From NCBI RefSeq assembly GCF_008180865.1, contig NZ_VTEX01000004.1, forward strand, positions 62,001 to 126,000: a stretch of 64,000 nt of DNA. The letters are read 5' to 3'. Within the stretch, counting starts at the first letter, position 1. Every line of letters starts with the position of its first letter. This DNA comes from Rossellomorea aquimaris (GTDB lineage: Bacteria > Bacillota > Bacilli > Bacillales > Bacillaceae_B). Below the pieces are notes generated by a model. It saw only the letters and a list, made by a program, of their open reading frames with translations. It was not told where the DNA came from and did no database searches. The translations under genes were made by a program, and so were the position numbers. Positions 27,797 to 37,130 of the stretch are shown here, one piece after another.

Positions 27797-28012
27797 ATGG
27801 CAAAAGCTCAAATTAAAGTGAACGATAATGGTTCTTTTCGTGTAAGCGGGGACGTGGAACTTATTGATGCTGACGGAAATGTATTTCCAACGAAACAAGT
27901 GTTTACTCTTTGCCGTTGTGGTTTGTCTACAAACATGCCGTTTTGTGACGCGTCTCATAAAGGAAAATTCGAATCATGTGTGCGCGCAGAAAAAGTATTG
28001 GACGAAGAGTAA
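27797..28012 (+). CDS. CDGSH iron-sulfur domain protein
   Basis: 71-aa protein with the 2Fe-2S CDGSH motif: ligands C39, C41, C50 and H54 in LCRCGLSTNMPFCDASH. GAAAGGGTGG precedes the ATG. These small proteins bind a redox-active, pH-labile cluster; the physiological partner in bacteria is unknown. It converges with the yolD-like gene over a strong terminator. Confidence 0.92.
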   Translation: MAKAQIKVNDNGSFRVSGDVELIDADGNVFPTKQVFTLCRCGLSTNMPFCDASHKGKFESCVRAEKVLDEE

Positions 28013-28020
28013 ATGGAATG

Positions 28021-28056
28021 AAAAGAGAGACTTCACCAGGGTGAAGTCTCTCTTTT
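28021..28056. terminator. Bidirectional terminator between CDGSH and yolD-like genes
   Basis: Perfect 17-bp stem AAAAGAGAGACTTCACC / GGTGAAGTCTCTCTTTT. Confidence 0.88.
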
Positions 28057-28066
28057 CATTGGGCTG

Positions 28067-28399
28067 TCAATCGAAAAAACGAATGTCCACAATGCTTGCA
28101 AGTGGAATATAGTGTACGTCTTCAAACCTGTCTACGACGTGCAGCTTCCCTTCCAGTGAGTCGACATGGTGAACGGTTCCAATCGATAATTGATGACGGT
28201 GCTTTACATAGTGAGTAATCGACACCGATTTACCAAACTCCATCGCCTCTGCGACGACTTCATTCATCCTGTCCAGTTCCTGCTCGTCAAGTTCGATCCT
28301 CTTCTCGTGCGTATCTTCCTTTGCCCAATCCCTGAGTAATTTCACGTGCTCCGGCAGCATCATAGATGTCCACTTGATTCTTCCTCGATCGCGGATCAA
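28067..28399 (-). CDS. YolD-like family protein
   Basis: 110-aa YolD-like protein, the small partner normally encoded beside UvrX/YqjW-type Y-family polymerases. The signature IRDRGRIKWTSMMLPEHV opens the protein. The start is TTG with AGGAGG 8 nt upstream; a GTG three codons earlier lies inside that site. It follows the polymerase gene after 18 bp and shares its LexA-boxed promoter, so it is likely SOS induced. YqkC occupies this place in B. subtilis. Confidence 0.85.
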   Translation of the reverse strand: MIRDRGRIKWTSMMLPEHVKLLRDWAKEDTHEKRIELDEQELDRMNEVVAEAMEFGKSVSITHYVKHRHQLSIGTVHHVDSLEGKLHVVDRFEDVHYIPLASIVDIRFFD

Positions 28400-28417
28400 T
28401 CCTCTCACCTCCTATAT

Positions 28418-29680
28418 TTACGATTTATGTCCACCCACCAGGCGGGCACGATGCCTTGCTGTTCCTGCTTCTGTATAGGATACGGCCCGGAGAAGGGCTG
28501 CTGATCCATATTTATTTCGGATTCGGTCCACTACATACCCCAGCTCCCGCTTCTCCCACCGATTCGGCTCGAACAAAGAAATCTGCAAGGCCCCATCATC
28601 TACAATATTTGAAAGAGCGATGTTGATTTTCCGTACAGTTTTCCCGTTGTAATTCTCTTCAAATAACTCCAGACATACACGATATAAATCCATGGTGATA
28701 TTGGTCGGCTCCTCGATGGTCCGCGACCGGTGAAACCCTCCACCAAATTCTTCGTGACTGTAACCGACGCCAAAGCTTATTGTTCTCCCCGCCTTGCGAT
28801 GGGTGCGGGCGCGCCTGGCGACTTCTTCACACATTTCTAAAATGACACGTTTGATTTCCTCTTTCTCCTTATAATCGCGCAACAGGATCTGCCCCTTGCC
28901 AAAGCTGATTTGACCATCCATGATCGGTGCTCCTATTTCAGATAAATCAACTCCCCATGCGTGGTAATAAAGTTGATTTCCCATAACGCCGAACTTGGCC
29001 TCCAGCTTCTCAAGGTCATACTGCGCCAATTGCCCGACAGAGAAAATGCCCATGCGATTGAGCGTTTTTTCTAAGCGTCCGCCAATCCCCCACATTTTTC
29101 GTAAAGGCGATAACGGCCACAGCTTTTCCGGAACGTCTTCATAGGTCCATTCGGCGACCCCCTCTTTTTTTGCTTCGAGATCCAGGCAAAGCTTAGATAA
29201 CAGCATATTGGGACCGATCCCTATGGCGCACGGCAGCTGAAACTCCCTTTCCATATCATCCTTGATTTTGCGGGCAATGGTCGTGGCATCCCCCCAAAGA
29301 TTCGTCGCTCCATCAATCTTGATAAAACTTTCGTCCACGCTATACGTATGAATGGCATCTTTCGGTACGTAGCGATGGAACAATCGCGTCAATTCAGTCG
29401 ATATCCTGACATACGTAGCCATTTTTGGCTCTACAAGCCGGATGCGCGGGTCCTTTGGGATTTCAAACATCCGCGAGCCCGTTTTGATCCCAAAGTCCTT
29501 CTTCAGCCTGGGTGATGCCGCTAACACAATACTTCCTTGGCGGTCCCTATCCCCTACTACGGCCAAATGGCATTCAAGAGGATCGAGACCCAGCATGACA
29601 GCCGAACAGCTAGCATAAAAGCTCTTCATATCGATGCACAGAATCTTATGGTGTGGCAGCACACTGTAATCGACAGTCAT
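28418..29680 (-). CDS. uvrX: UvrX-type Y-family DNA polymerase
   Basis: 420-aa translesion polymerase of the UvrX/YqjW (ImpB/MucB/SamB) group. Palm residues D17 in CIDMKSFYASC and the YSVDESFIKI motif hold the catalytic acidics; helix-hairpin-helix LRKMWGIGGRLEKTLNRMGI and little-finger region with YSHEEFGGGFHRSRTIEEPTN-like text follow. GGAGGG precedes the ATG; an in-frame upstream extension reads through the promoter and is rejected. A LexA box lies 28-41 bp upstream. Confidence 0.92.
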   Translation of the reverse strand: MTVDYSVLPHHKILCIDMKSFYASCSAVMLGLDPLECHLAVVGDRDRQGSIVLAASPRLKKDFGIKTGSRMFEIPKDPRIRLVEPKMATYVRISTELTRLFHRYVPKDAIHTYSVDESFIKIDGATNLWGDATTIARKIKDDMEREFQLPCAIGIGPNMLLSKLCLDLEAKKEGVAEWTYEDVPEKLWPLSPLRKMWGIGGRLEKTLNRMGIFSVGQLAQYDLEKLEAKFGVMGNQLYYHAWGVDLSEIGAPIMDGQISFGKGQILLRDYKEKEEIKRVILEMCEEVARRARTHRKAGRTISFGVGYSHEEFGGGFHRSRTIEEPTNITMDLYRVCLELFEENYNGKTVRKINIALSNIVDDGALQISLFEPNRWEKRELGYVVDRIRNKYGSAALLRAVSYTEAGTARHRARLVGGHKS

Positions 29681-29707
29681 ATATTCGCCCTCCATTTTAC
29701 CTAAAAT

Positions 29708-29721
29708 AGAACAAACGTTCT
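29708..29721 (-). promoter_or_regulatory. LexA (DinR) operator of uvrX-yolD
   Basis: Minus strand AGAACGTTTGTTCT contains a perfect GAAC-N4-GTTC core of the Bacillus LexA box. It lies just upstream of the uvrX start and downstream of AT-rich TATATAAG, so it would cover the promoter. Confidence 0.8.
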
Positions 29722-29796
29722 TATATAGTGTAATTATGATTCTAACCGAATATACGTTCCCTTTCAACAAAAATTAATGGAAATAGAGAGAATAAC

Positions 29797-30085
29797 AAGA
29801 AAAGCGGAGGCGGCTTGATCAGGTCCGACAAGCATAAGACGAATCCTCATAAAAGGCGCTCTTTGCCTTTTTTGTGGATTTGACTTATGACCTCGAGGGC
29901 CTAGCCGCCGGAGCTGGACATCAAGAAAAGCGGAGGCGGCTTGATCAGGCCCGACAAGCATAAGATGAATTGACCGGAAAGGCGTTCTTTGCCTTTTTGG
30001 TCAATTTAGCTTATGACCTCGAGGGACTAGCCCCTGGAGCTGGACATCAAGAAAAGCGGAGGCGGCTTGGTCAGGCGGATCATCA
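29797..30085 (+). repeat. Tandem hairpin-forming repeat (2 units plus a fragment), 126-bp period
   Basis: Units begin at 29797, 29923 and 30049, each exactly 126 bp apart, opening AAGAAAAGCGGAGGCGGCTT; the third is cut off after about 35 bp. Each full unit folds as a long hairpin: CATAAG with CTTATG and an inner stem ending at AAAGGC / GCCTTT. The inner stem sequences differ between units yet keep pairing. A further single copy lies inverted at 51201-51345. Short frames inside are not believed to be genes. With the uvrX upstream region this accounts for the 490-bp gap before gdh. Confidence 0.88.
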
Positions 30086-30123
30086 CTATAATGCATTAAG
30101 AATACTTCAACTCATAACACAAT

Positions 30124-30155
30124 AAAAAGACCAACATCATATTATGATGTTGGCC
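30124..30155 (-). terminator. Terminator after gdh
   Basis: Stem CCAACATCAT / ATGATGTTGG with a 3-nt loop and A5 on the plus strand (T-run for the minus transcript). Confidence 0.8.
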
Positions 30156-30171
30156 TACTCCTATACATACA

Positions 30172-30969
<798 letters not shown>

Positions 30970-31824
30970 TTAATCTTTCGTAAAGCCTAATAGAACACCG
31001 CCAATAATGATAAGAACACACCCTGCAATGACGAGAAGGATTTGCTTCCTGGATTTCTTTTCACCTAAGAAAAACAAACCTCCAAGGGTAGAAATGACGA
31101 TCCCTGTTTGAGATAGGGAGAAGCTCGTTGCCACCCCGATGCGTGGAAGCGCAAGCAGCAAGCCTAGATTCCCCGATGCCCACATCAGACCGGTCAAGAT
31201 ATTTCGTACCGTATATTTTGTAAAGGGCTTATGCCTGAACGTAATGACAACCGCCCCGATAAACATTCCAATCGCCTGGGGCAAAATCGCTTCCCATCCA
31301 TTAATATCAAACCATCTTAAAATGACGACATAGGCTATGTATCCACAACTGGATAATAATAAAGTGAGTAGACCCTTTTTCAGTTGAGACCCTTCGTCTC
31401 CCTCGGATTTTTGTGTGAATGATGTTAATACCACACCAATGATCAGAGCTAAAACGGCACCGCTACCAAGGAGGATCGTTTCTGTCGTTTTCCATTCCTT
31501 AAACACTAAAACGCCAAAGAGAGTCGTTCCGATCAGCTGCATTCCCGTTGAAATCGGAACGGTTTTCGCAACTCCGATGAACTTTACACTCGCTAATTGA
31601 TTGACTTGACCGACTGCCCAGAAGACGCCGGAAATGAAACCGATTCCCCATACAAATAACGTCAATTCCGGGGATTTGATAAAGAATACCCCTACCGCAA
31701 ACAACAGTGACCCAATGGTGATCCCAACCGTTTGACTGTAGGCATTCCCTCCAAGCTTTACACTTACAAACACAAGGCTTCCCCATGCTACTGCGGGGAT
31801 CAGGGCTAAAAGAATCCCTATCAT
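30970..31824 (-). CDS. glcU: Glucose uptake protein GlcU
   Basis: 284-aa membrane transporter of the glucose/ribose porter (GRP) family with about ten helices and an internal repeat. Typical text: PAVAWGSLVFVSVKLGG, VAKTVPISTGMQLIGTTLF, and GVATSFSLSQTGIVISTLGGLFFLGEKK-like ending. AAAGGATG lies before the ATG. First gene of glcU-gdh, so it brings in glucose for Gdh. A weak sigma-G-like pair (GAATG, 18 bp, TATGATT) lies upstream, in line with forespore use, but I would not rely on it. Confidence 0.92.
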   Translation of the reverse strand: MIGILLALIPAVAWGSLVFVSVKLGGNAYSQTVGITIGSLLFAVGVFFIKSPELTLFVWGIGFISGVFWAVGQVNQLASVKFIGVAKTVPISTGMQLIGTTLFGVLVFKEWKTTETILLGSGAVLALIIGVVLTSFTQKSEGDEGSQLKKGLLTLLLSSCGYIAYVVILRWFDINGWEAILPQAIGMFIGAVVITFRHKPFTKYTVRNILTGLMWASGNLGLLLALPRIGVATSFSLSQTGIVISTLGGLFFLGEKKSRKQILLVIAGCVLIIIGGVLLGFTKD

Positions 31825-31969
31825 ACATCCACATCCTTTTTCCAACAATAATCATAGTTTTCCTCTGAAACGAACATTCTAGCCATTCATGACAGGAAAA
31901 CCTACTTTTTCCACTCTCTGATGCATACCCTTATTTTGTCCGGTATAATCTCTGGGGTGAGGTGGAAAT

Positions 31970-32047
31970 ATGGATAATCAGCATGCGAGGAGAGAAGCAC
32001 ATGGGCAAATGAATACAATATGGCATTTCGTCCTTAATCAAAAATAG
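31970..32047 (+). CDS. Possible 25-aa peptide
   Basis: Frame of 26 codons with GAGGTGG before ATG and TATAAT about 20 bp upstream. It encodes MDNQHARREAHGQ and a mixed tail. No homologue is recognised. It overlaps nothing else in the 290-bp glcU-lipoprotein gap. Weakly supported; it may be chance. Confidence 0.25.
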   Translation: MDNQHARREAHGQMNTIWHFVLNQK

Positions 32048-32065
32048 AGAAATTAGAGGTCTTAA

Positions 32066-32111
32066 AACAAAAATAAGAAAGCGCTGATTTATAATCAACG
32101 CTTTCTTATTT
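32066..32111. terminator. Terminator at the 3' end of the lipoprotein gene
   Basis: 13-bp stem AAATAAGAAAGCG / CGCTTTCTTATTT, A-rich on the left, immediately 3' of the gene on the minus strand. Confidence 0.8.
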
Positions 32112-32112
32112 C

Positions 32113-32637
32113 TCATTTTGTAGAGGTATGTATCGGCACAATCACTCTTTCATTCTCGACATTCACAATGACGTGTACATCTCTGTCGATGGAAAGATCC
32201 TTGAATCGTAATGAATATAAACCGGTGGGATTTTTTTCAATGGACTGGATGACGACCTGTGAAAACCGGGGGTCTTTTACGACTAATCTGACGACGCTTC
32301 CCTCGGTTTTACTTTGTTGATCCGTCAGAAAAACCAATTGATCAGCGTCAGCTCTGCGGGGGTAGGACTCCTGGAGCTCACCGTCAAACGTCACATTCAC
32401 TTTTTTACCCATCTCTATATCATCTTTATGCAATTTTTTATCTTTATCTGTCTTCAAGACGGTTTGGTCACTGAATGAAAACCACACATCATTAATAAGC
32501 ACTTGATTGCCTTCAAGCTGGGTAACAAAGCCTATGAAATTTGCGCTGGCTTTTGATGAATTTACAGAGGTTGAAGGTCCACAACCGGTAAACAGAAAAC
32601 AGAAACAAAGGATCAGAACAGTCAAACACTTCTTCAT
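32113..32637 (-). CDS. Lipoprotein, DUF3221-like
   Basis: 174-aa exported lipoprotein. Signal peptide of 18 residues ends in lipobox LFTG-C19. The mature part is a small beta-rich domain (NFIGFVTQLEGNQVLINDVWF) that resembles DUF3221; a second repeat of similar strands follows. Function unknown. It stands alone with its own terminator; no B. subtilis counterpart at this place. Confidence 0.75.
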   Translation of the reverse strand: MKKCLTVLILCFCFLFTGCGPSTSVNSSKASANFIGFVTQLEGNQVLINDVWFSFSDQTVLKTDKDKKLHKDDIEMGKKVNVTFDGELQESYPRRADADQLVFLTDQQSKTEGSVVRLVVKDPRFSQVVIQSIEKNPTGLYSLRFKDLSIDRDVHVIVNVENERVIVPIHTSTK

Positions 32638-32686
32638 AGACTCCCCCCTTATTAGATTAGACGAATGAGAGCATGATTTGGTTTCA

Positions 32687-33481
32687 CTATTTTTTGAAAA
32701 AAAGGTTATTTCCTACTTTTTCGACAAAAGATGGAAATATTTGATAGATAACGCTCCCCATATTCATCCATCGCGGCAGATTGATTTCCCTCCTATTTGT
32801 AAAAAGGGCTTCCACGACTTTTTGAGCGACATATGCCGGATTAAGCATAAACTTTTCTACATTCTTCACATACGTCCCGGATTCATCGGCAATGGAGAAA
32901 AAGTCTGTGGCGATCGGCCCGGGATTCACCGCAGTCACCCTCACACCGTACCTTTTCGCTTCCATCCTTAAACTGTTCGTATACCCCAGTACAGCATGCT
33001 TAGAGGCAGAGTACGCACTGGACTTTGGTGAAGCGAACTTACCTGCCTGAGAGGCAATGTTGATGATATGACCAGAACCTTGTTGGCGCATATAAGGAAG
33101 GACTTCCCCCGTACATGCCATAAGTCCAAGAACATTCACATCCATCATTCCCTTTACATCCTGGAATGACGTTTCGTGTGCTTCCTGGAATATTCCATAG
33201 CCTGCATTATTGATCAATGCATGAATCGCTCCGAAGTCCTCAAGGATGGTGTTGAAGGTGCGTGGGATTTCGTCGTAATCCGTTACATTTAACGGATACA
33301 CTTCCACCTTACAAGTGTATTCGGTCATGAGCTTTTCTTTTAATGCTTCAAGGAGATGCACGCGACGTGCAATCAAGGCAAGATTGCCGCCGTTTTCTGC
33401 TACTTTAATGGCCATCTGTTCCCCGATTCCTCCAGAGGCACCGGTAATGACGATGGTTTTTCCTTGTATTCTTCTGTTCAT
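32687..33481 (-). CDS. yqjQ: Short-chain dehydrogenase (YqjQ-like)
   Basis: 264-aa SDR-family NAD(P) oxidoreductase. Nucleotide site TGASGGIGEQMA at about residues 12-23, NNAGYG near 87-92, catalytic S plus Y-x-x-x-K in SAYSASKHAVLGY. Substrate unknown. The ATG follows a weak site (AAAGATGGGA); ATGs 4 and 15 codons upstream are possible. It is 16 bp downstream of yqjP, conserved as a pair in B. subtilis. Confidence 0.88.
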   Translation of the reverse strand: MNRRIQGKTIVITGASGGIGEQMAIKVAENGGNLALIARRVHLLEALKEKLMTEYTCKVEVYPLNVTDYDEIPRTFNTILEDFGAIHALINNAGYGIFQEAHETSFQDVKGMMDVNVLGLMACTGEVLPYMRQQGSGHIINIASQAGKFASPKSSAYSASKHAVLGYTNSLRMEAKRYGVRVTAVNPGPIATDFFSIADESGTYVKNVEKFMLNPAYVAQKVVEALFTNRREINLPRWMNMGSVIYQIFPSFVEKVGNNLFFKK

Positions 33482-33497
33482 GTCTGGTCCCATCTTT

Positions 33498-34457
33498 CTA
33501 GGCAAAATAATAATAGATTCCTTCATGCATTTCTTTCTTTATGTGATGAAGTGATTCAAGATAATCCAATTGTCCGATTGTTTCAGAGAGTGTCAGGCCA
33601 AGTTCCTTTTGATAGACGGAAGGAAATAGTGTCTTACAGATGTCGAATACGGTCAGACGGTTACCTTTGATCATTTCGAGTACACCGCGTGCTCTTTCAT
33701 CCTGTTTCCCTAATCTCCTGGGAATTAATCCATGAACATCCGTAATATTGTCCCCATGACCGGTGTAGGCAAGGGAAATGGGAACATCCAATAACTTTTT
33801 CAAAGACACATTGTATTGCAGCAATGGCTTTGAACGTTCCAGCTCCCCTTCAAAAGGTGGTTCAATGAGAGGATTAGGGGAAATATTCGCAAGTATATGA
33901 TCTCCAGCTATCAGAACACCATCACTCTCCCTGTAAAAAGACAAGTGACTCTGAGCATGCCCTAACGTTTCAATGATCGTCCAGTCTTCCATCCCGGGAA
34001 TGAGGCCCCCTTCCTTAATTTGAATATCCAGTTTTCGGTTCCCCATATATTTCAGGGGACTCTTGAACTTATGGATTACTCGAAGATACTCTTGAGGTAA
34101 ACCAGATTCAATACCCAATTGAAGGAAAAAGCGATCATACACTTCATGAAAATGGTCGTTGCGATCCAACCAAAACTTGTTATAGCGATGCCCATATATT
34201 TTGACCGTCGAAGAGAACCGATCAAGTAACCCTGCGTGATCGGGATGATGATGGGTCAGAACGATTTGTTCTATATCTTGAGGTGCATACCCCAAAAGGG
34301 ATAATTGCTCGGTCAACTGTCCCCAGGCTGTGTCTGTAAGCGGCCCTGCATCCACCAATGTCAAAGCGTCCCCTTTCACCAAATAAATATTCACATCTCC
34401 AACGGCAAATGGAGTTGATAAAGTAATTTTTGCAATATCATTCACTAAGGTTGTCAT
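33498..34457 (-). CDS. yqjP: Metallo-beta-lactamase-fold hydrolase (YqjP-like)
   Basis: 319-aa MBL-fold protein of the glyoxalase-II-like group. Zinc ligands THHHPDHAGL at about residues 67-77, H in LGHAQSH and D in IAGDHILANISPNP, then YTGHGDNI. A C-terminal winged-helix-like region (from about 245) is typical of the YqjP type. Length equals B. subtilis YqjP as far as I recall. Substrate unknown. Confidence 0.88.
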   Translation of the reverse strand: MTTLVNDIAKITLSTPFAVGDVNIYLVKGDALTLVDAGPLTDTAWGQLTEQLSLLGYAPQDIEQIVLTHHHPDHAGLLDRFSSTVKIYGHRYNKFWLDRNDHFHEVYDRFFLQLGIESGLPQEYLRVIHKFKSPLKYMGNRKLDIQIKEGGLIPGMEDWTIIETLGHAQSHLSFYRESDGVLIAGDHILANISPNPLIEPPFEGELERSKPLLQYNVSLKKLLDVPISLAYTGHGDNITDVHGLIPRRLGKQDERARGVLEMIKGNRLTVFDICKTLFPSVYQKELGLTLSETIGQLDYLESLHHIKKEMHEGIYYYFA

Positions 34458-34632
34458 AAATTCACCACATTCTTCATAATAAAAGGGTAGGCAGCCAAAA
34501 CGACATGCCCTTCCCTTTCAGGCATTCATTTCTTTGATATTAATAAAAAATGAATGACCCTTCATTTAATAGTGTACATTTTTTCCTAACAAATGTCATT
34601 TTTAAAATGATTGAATATACTGAAATAAACAC

Positions 34633-34662
34633 TTGACAGATAAGCAGTCTTTCTATGATAAT
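34633..34662 (+). promoter_or_regulatory. Candidate sigma-A promoter of the proI leader
   Basis: TTGACA, 18 bp, GATAAT, with the T-box leader starting some 60-80 bp downstream. Confidence 0.6.
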
Positions 34663-34719
34663 CACCTATAATATACGTTTACTATTAAAAAGTCACCTTA
34701 CATAACAATAATTGAAAAA

Positions 34720-34960
34720 GCGATGATAAAGAATAGTAATGAATAGATGATGTTAGAGATCGGTGCTCACCGGCTGAAAGGCACCGTCATCCCCTCTATT
34801 TGTGAACCTGCCTTTTGAGCGTCTTAAAGCAGAACGTTTTTCCAGCGTTACTTGGAAGTGAAGTGTGTTCATTTCAACCATTAAGGAATGAACAAAACAA
34901 GGTGGTACCACGGAAGCAGACCCTTTCGTCCTTTATGGATGAGAGGGTCTGCTATTTTTT
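34720..34960 (+). promoter_or_regulatory. T-box riboswitch, proline specifier, upstream of proI
   Basis: The T-box signature AAGGTGGTACCACGG is at 34899-34913. A strong terminator follows (AGCAGACCC..GGGTCTGCT then T8, 34915-34960). Stem I is visible upstream (GATG..GGTGC..GCACC..CATC), and GTGAA at 34802-34806 is followed by CCT at 34807-34809, a proline codon, as specifier. It is right before a pyrroline-5-carboxylate reductase gene, so uncharged tRNA-Pro would switch on proline synthesis. With the promoter it fills the 530-bp gap. Confidence 0.93.
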
Positions 34961-34987
34961 TCAAAAAAATGGAGGAGGAATGAACGA

Positions 34988-35806
34988 ATGAAGACATTGT
35001 TTATAGGAGCAGGGTCGATGGCTTACGCTTTAATGAGTGGAGCACTGAAAGCCGGGGTCCTGAAGAATGAAAACGTGCATGTAACCAATCGGTCCAACCA
35101 AGAGCGCTTAAACGAAATCGTGCACAAGTTCGGTGTGCGTCATGTGGAACATGATTCCCCATACGATGTCGTCATTCTGGCCATGAAGCCAAAAGACTTT
35201 CATGAAGCAGCAGATTCTATTAGGACCCACCTTACAAGGGATACGTTGGTCATTTCTGTTTTAGCAGGGATCACCATGGAACATATTAGCGACAAACTCT
35301 CCTTTAACGGAGCCATTGCAAGAGCCATGCCCAATACAAGTGCGGCCATGGGAAAATCAGCTACGGCAGTATCGTTCAACCGGTACCTTTCTGACTCCCA
35401 GAAAGAATGGACGACAACACTATTTCAATCCGTCGGAACAGCAGTTGAAGTAGAGGAAGAAAAATTAGACCTTATAACGGCTTTATCGGGCAGCGGCCCT
35501 GCTTATATTTATTATGTAGCTGAATTACTTAAGAACGCGGCAGTAGAGTTAGGTCTGCAGGAGGAACTCGCTAAAAGCCTCGTTACCCAAACGATAGCAG
35601 GGGCAAGTGCAATGCTTGAAGAATCCGGTTTGGAAGCCCGGGAATTAAGGAGAAACGTGACCAGTCCAGGTGGAACGACTGAGGCGGGGATCACCACATT
35701 AGAAGATTACCAGGTTAGAGATGCGTTTTTCCAATGTGTCTCATCTGCGAAAAGCCGTTCTGAAGTTCTTGGGAAGGAATTAAAAAAACAATCTTTAAAG
35801 AAATAA
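34988..35806 (+). CDS. proI: Pyrroline-5-carboxylate reductase
   Basis: 272-aa NAD(P)H-dependent reductase making L-proline from P5C. Rossmann FIGAGSMAYALMSG at residues 5-18, AMPNTSAAMGKSATA in the middle and the family signature SPGGTTEAGITTLE near 228-241. GGAGGAA lies before the ATG. Under the proline T-box, so this is the copy used for regulated biosynthesis. B. subtilis proI has the same leader type and location. Confidence 0.96.
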   Translation: MKTLFIGAGSMAYALMSGALKAGVLKNENVHVTNRSNQERLNEIVHKFGVRHVEHDSPYDVVILAMKPKDFHEAADSIRTHLTRDTLVISVLAGITMEHISDKLSFNGAIARAMPNTSAAMGKSATAVSFNRYLSDSQKEWTTTLFQSVGTAVEVEEEKLDLITALSGSGPAYIYYVAELLKNAAVELGLQEELAKSLVTQTIAGASAMLEESGLEARELRRNVTSPGGTTEAGITTLEDYQVRDAFFQCVSSAKSRSEVLGKELKKQSLKK

Positions 35807-35879
35807 GGTGAAAACCCATCATCATTCGCAAATTTAAATTTCCATTGATACAATCAAAGCAAAAAAGAAGGTCGGCACA

Positions 35880-37031
35880 ATGATTTTCCTACTCATTCTA
35901 CTTTTCACTGTACTTGCAGTCTGGCTGGTTCTTACCATTGATGTGTGGAGGGGGGTATCAAAGCTATCTTCCATTCAAGACTTCTCCCATACAAATCAAG
36001 GACCACTCCTGTCTGTCATCGTACCGGCGAGAAACGAAGAAGAAACGATAACAGATAGCATACTGTCGCAGCTGAAACAGAACTATCACCAAATTGAATG
36101 GATCGTAGTCAATGATCGTTCATCAGATGGAACTCCTGAAAAGCTTGAAGCTTTGGCCAAACTGGATAAACGAATCAGTGTCCTTCATATCGACTCACTG
36201 GAACAGGGATGGCTGGGAAAAAATCAGGCATTATATAAAGGGTATCAAATGGCAAAAGGAGATCTCATCCTTTTCACCGATGCCGACGTCATCTTTAAAG
36301 ACCCCACCATCTCATCCAGGGCGGTGTCCTTTCTACAATCTCAGCAACTGGACCACGTTACCCTGGCTCCTTATATTCGATCGGGTTCCTTTTGGCTAAA
36401 AAGCTTTGTGGCTTTTTTCTTATTCGGTTTCTCTTTTTATAAGAGACCCTGGAAAGCGAACGACCCCTCCTCTAAGACAGGTATGGGCATCGGAGCCTTC
36501 AACCTCATCACCCGGACGGCTTATGAGGAAATCGGTACTCACGAAGCAATTAAGCATATGCCCGATGATGATCTGCAGCTGGGGGTCCAGATAAAAAAAC
36601 ACCATAAGAGACAATTCTTCCTCACGGCCCTTCAGTCTCTGGAAGTGGAATGGTATCGATCCTTGAAAGAAGCCTTCAACGGATTGGAAAAAAATACATT
36701 TGCAGGCCTCCATTATTCCTTGCTTCTCGTTGTGTTTGCCATGTTTGGAGTCTTCTGCTCTACGGTACTCCCTTTTATCACGATTTTTTCAGCGTCACCC
36801 CCAATTCGAATCGTGAGTATGTTAATCATTTTATTCATTGGCATCACGTATTTCAAAGTCATAAAGCAGATGACAAATGAGTCTCCCCTTCTATTTCTTG
36901 CATTACCTGTAACATCCCTATTATTTATCTATTCCATCGGACGAGCTACGTTTTTAACCTTTAAACGAGGCGGAATCGAGTGGCGTGGAACGGTTTATTC
37001 ATATAAGGAACTGAAGCAGAAAAGAAAGTAA
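35880..37031 (+). CDS. Family 2 glycosyltransferase, membrane bound
   Basis: 383-aa processive-type GT2 with one N-terminal helix and three C-terminal helices. Catalytic text: SVIVPARNEEETITDS at about 43-58, VNDRSSDGT, the FTDADVIF DxD near 137-144, and MPDDDLQLGVQIKKH near 223-237. Closest by feel to the CrtQ/HpnB group that glycosylates carotenoid acids or hopanoids, but no partner genes lie nearby, so no product is claimed. GAAGGTCGG precedes the ATG. It has no counterpart here in B. subtilis. Confidence 0.83.
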   Translation: MIFLLILLFTVLAVWLVLTIDVWRGVSKLSSIQDFSHTNQGPLLSVIVPARNEEETITDSILSQLKQNYHQIEWIVVNDRSSDGTPEKLEALAKLDKRISVLHIDSLEQGWLGKNQALYKGYQMAKGDLILFTDADVIFKDPTISSRAVSFLQSQQLDHVTLAPYIRSGSFWLKSFVAFFLFGFSFYKRPWKANDPSSKTGMGIGAFNLITRTAYEEIGTHEAIKHMPDDDLQLGVQIKKHHKRQFFLTALQSLEVEWYRSLKEAFNGLEKNTFAGLHYSLLLVVFAMFGVFCSTVLPFITIFSASPPIRIVSMLIILFIGITYFKVIKQMTNESPLLFLALPVTSLLFIYSIGRATFLTFKRGGIEWRGTVYSYKELKQKRK

Positions 37032-37130
37032 AGCACATTTCTTTTCTAACAAAAAAGGTGTTGTTATAATTCATGTGCAGCACTGTTTAGCAACCCGAAA
37101 TAAATACAACGTCATGGAAGGTGATCGGAA

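Noticed and set aside
29764..29961. 65-codon minus-strand frame with two MLVGPDQAASAFL copies
   Set aside because: It is the translation of the tandem hairpin repeat, not a gene.
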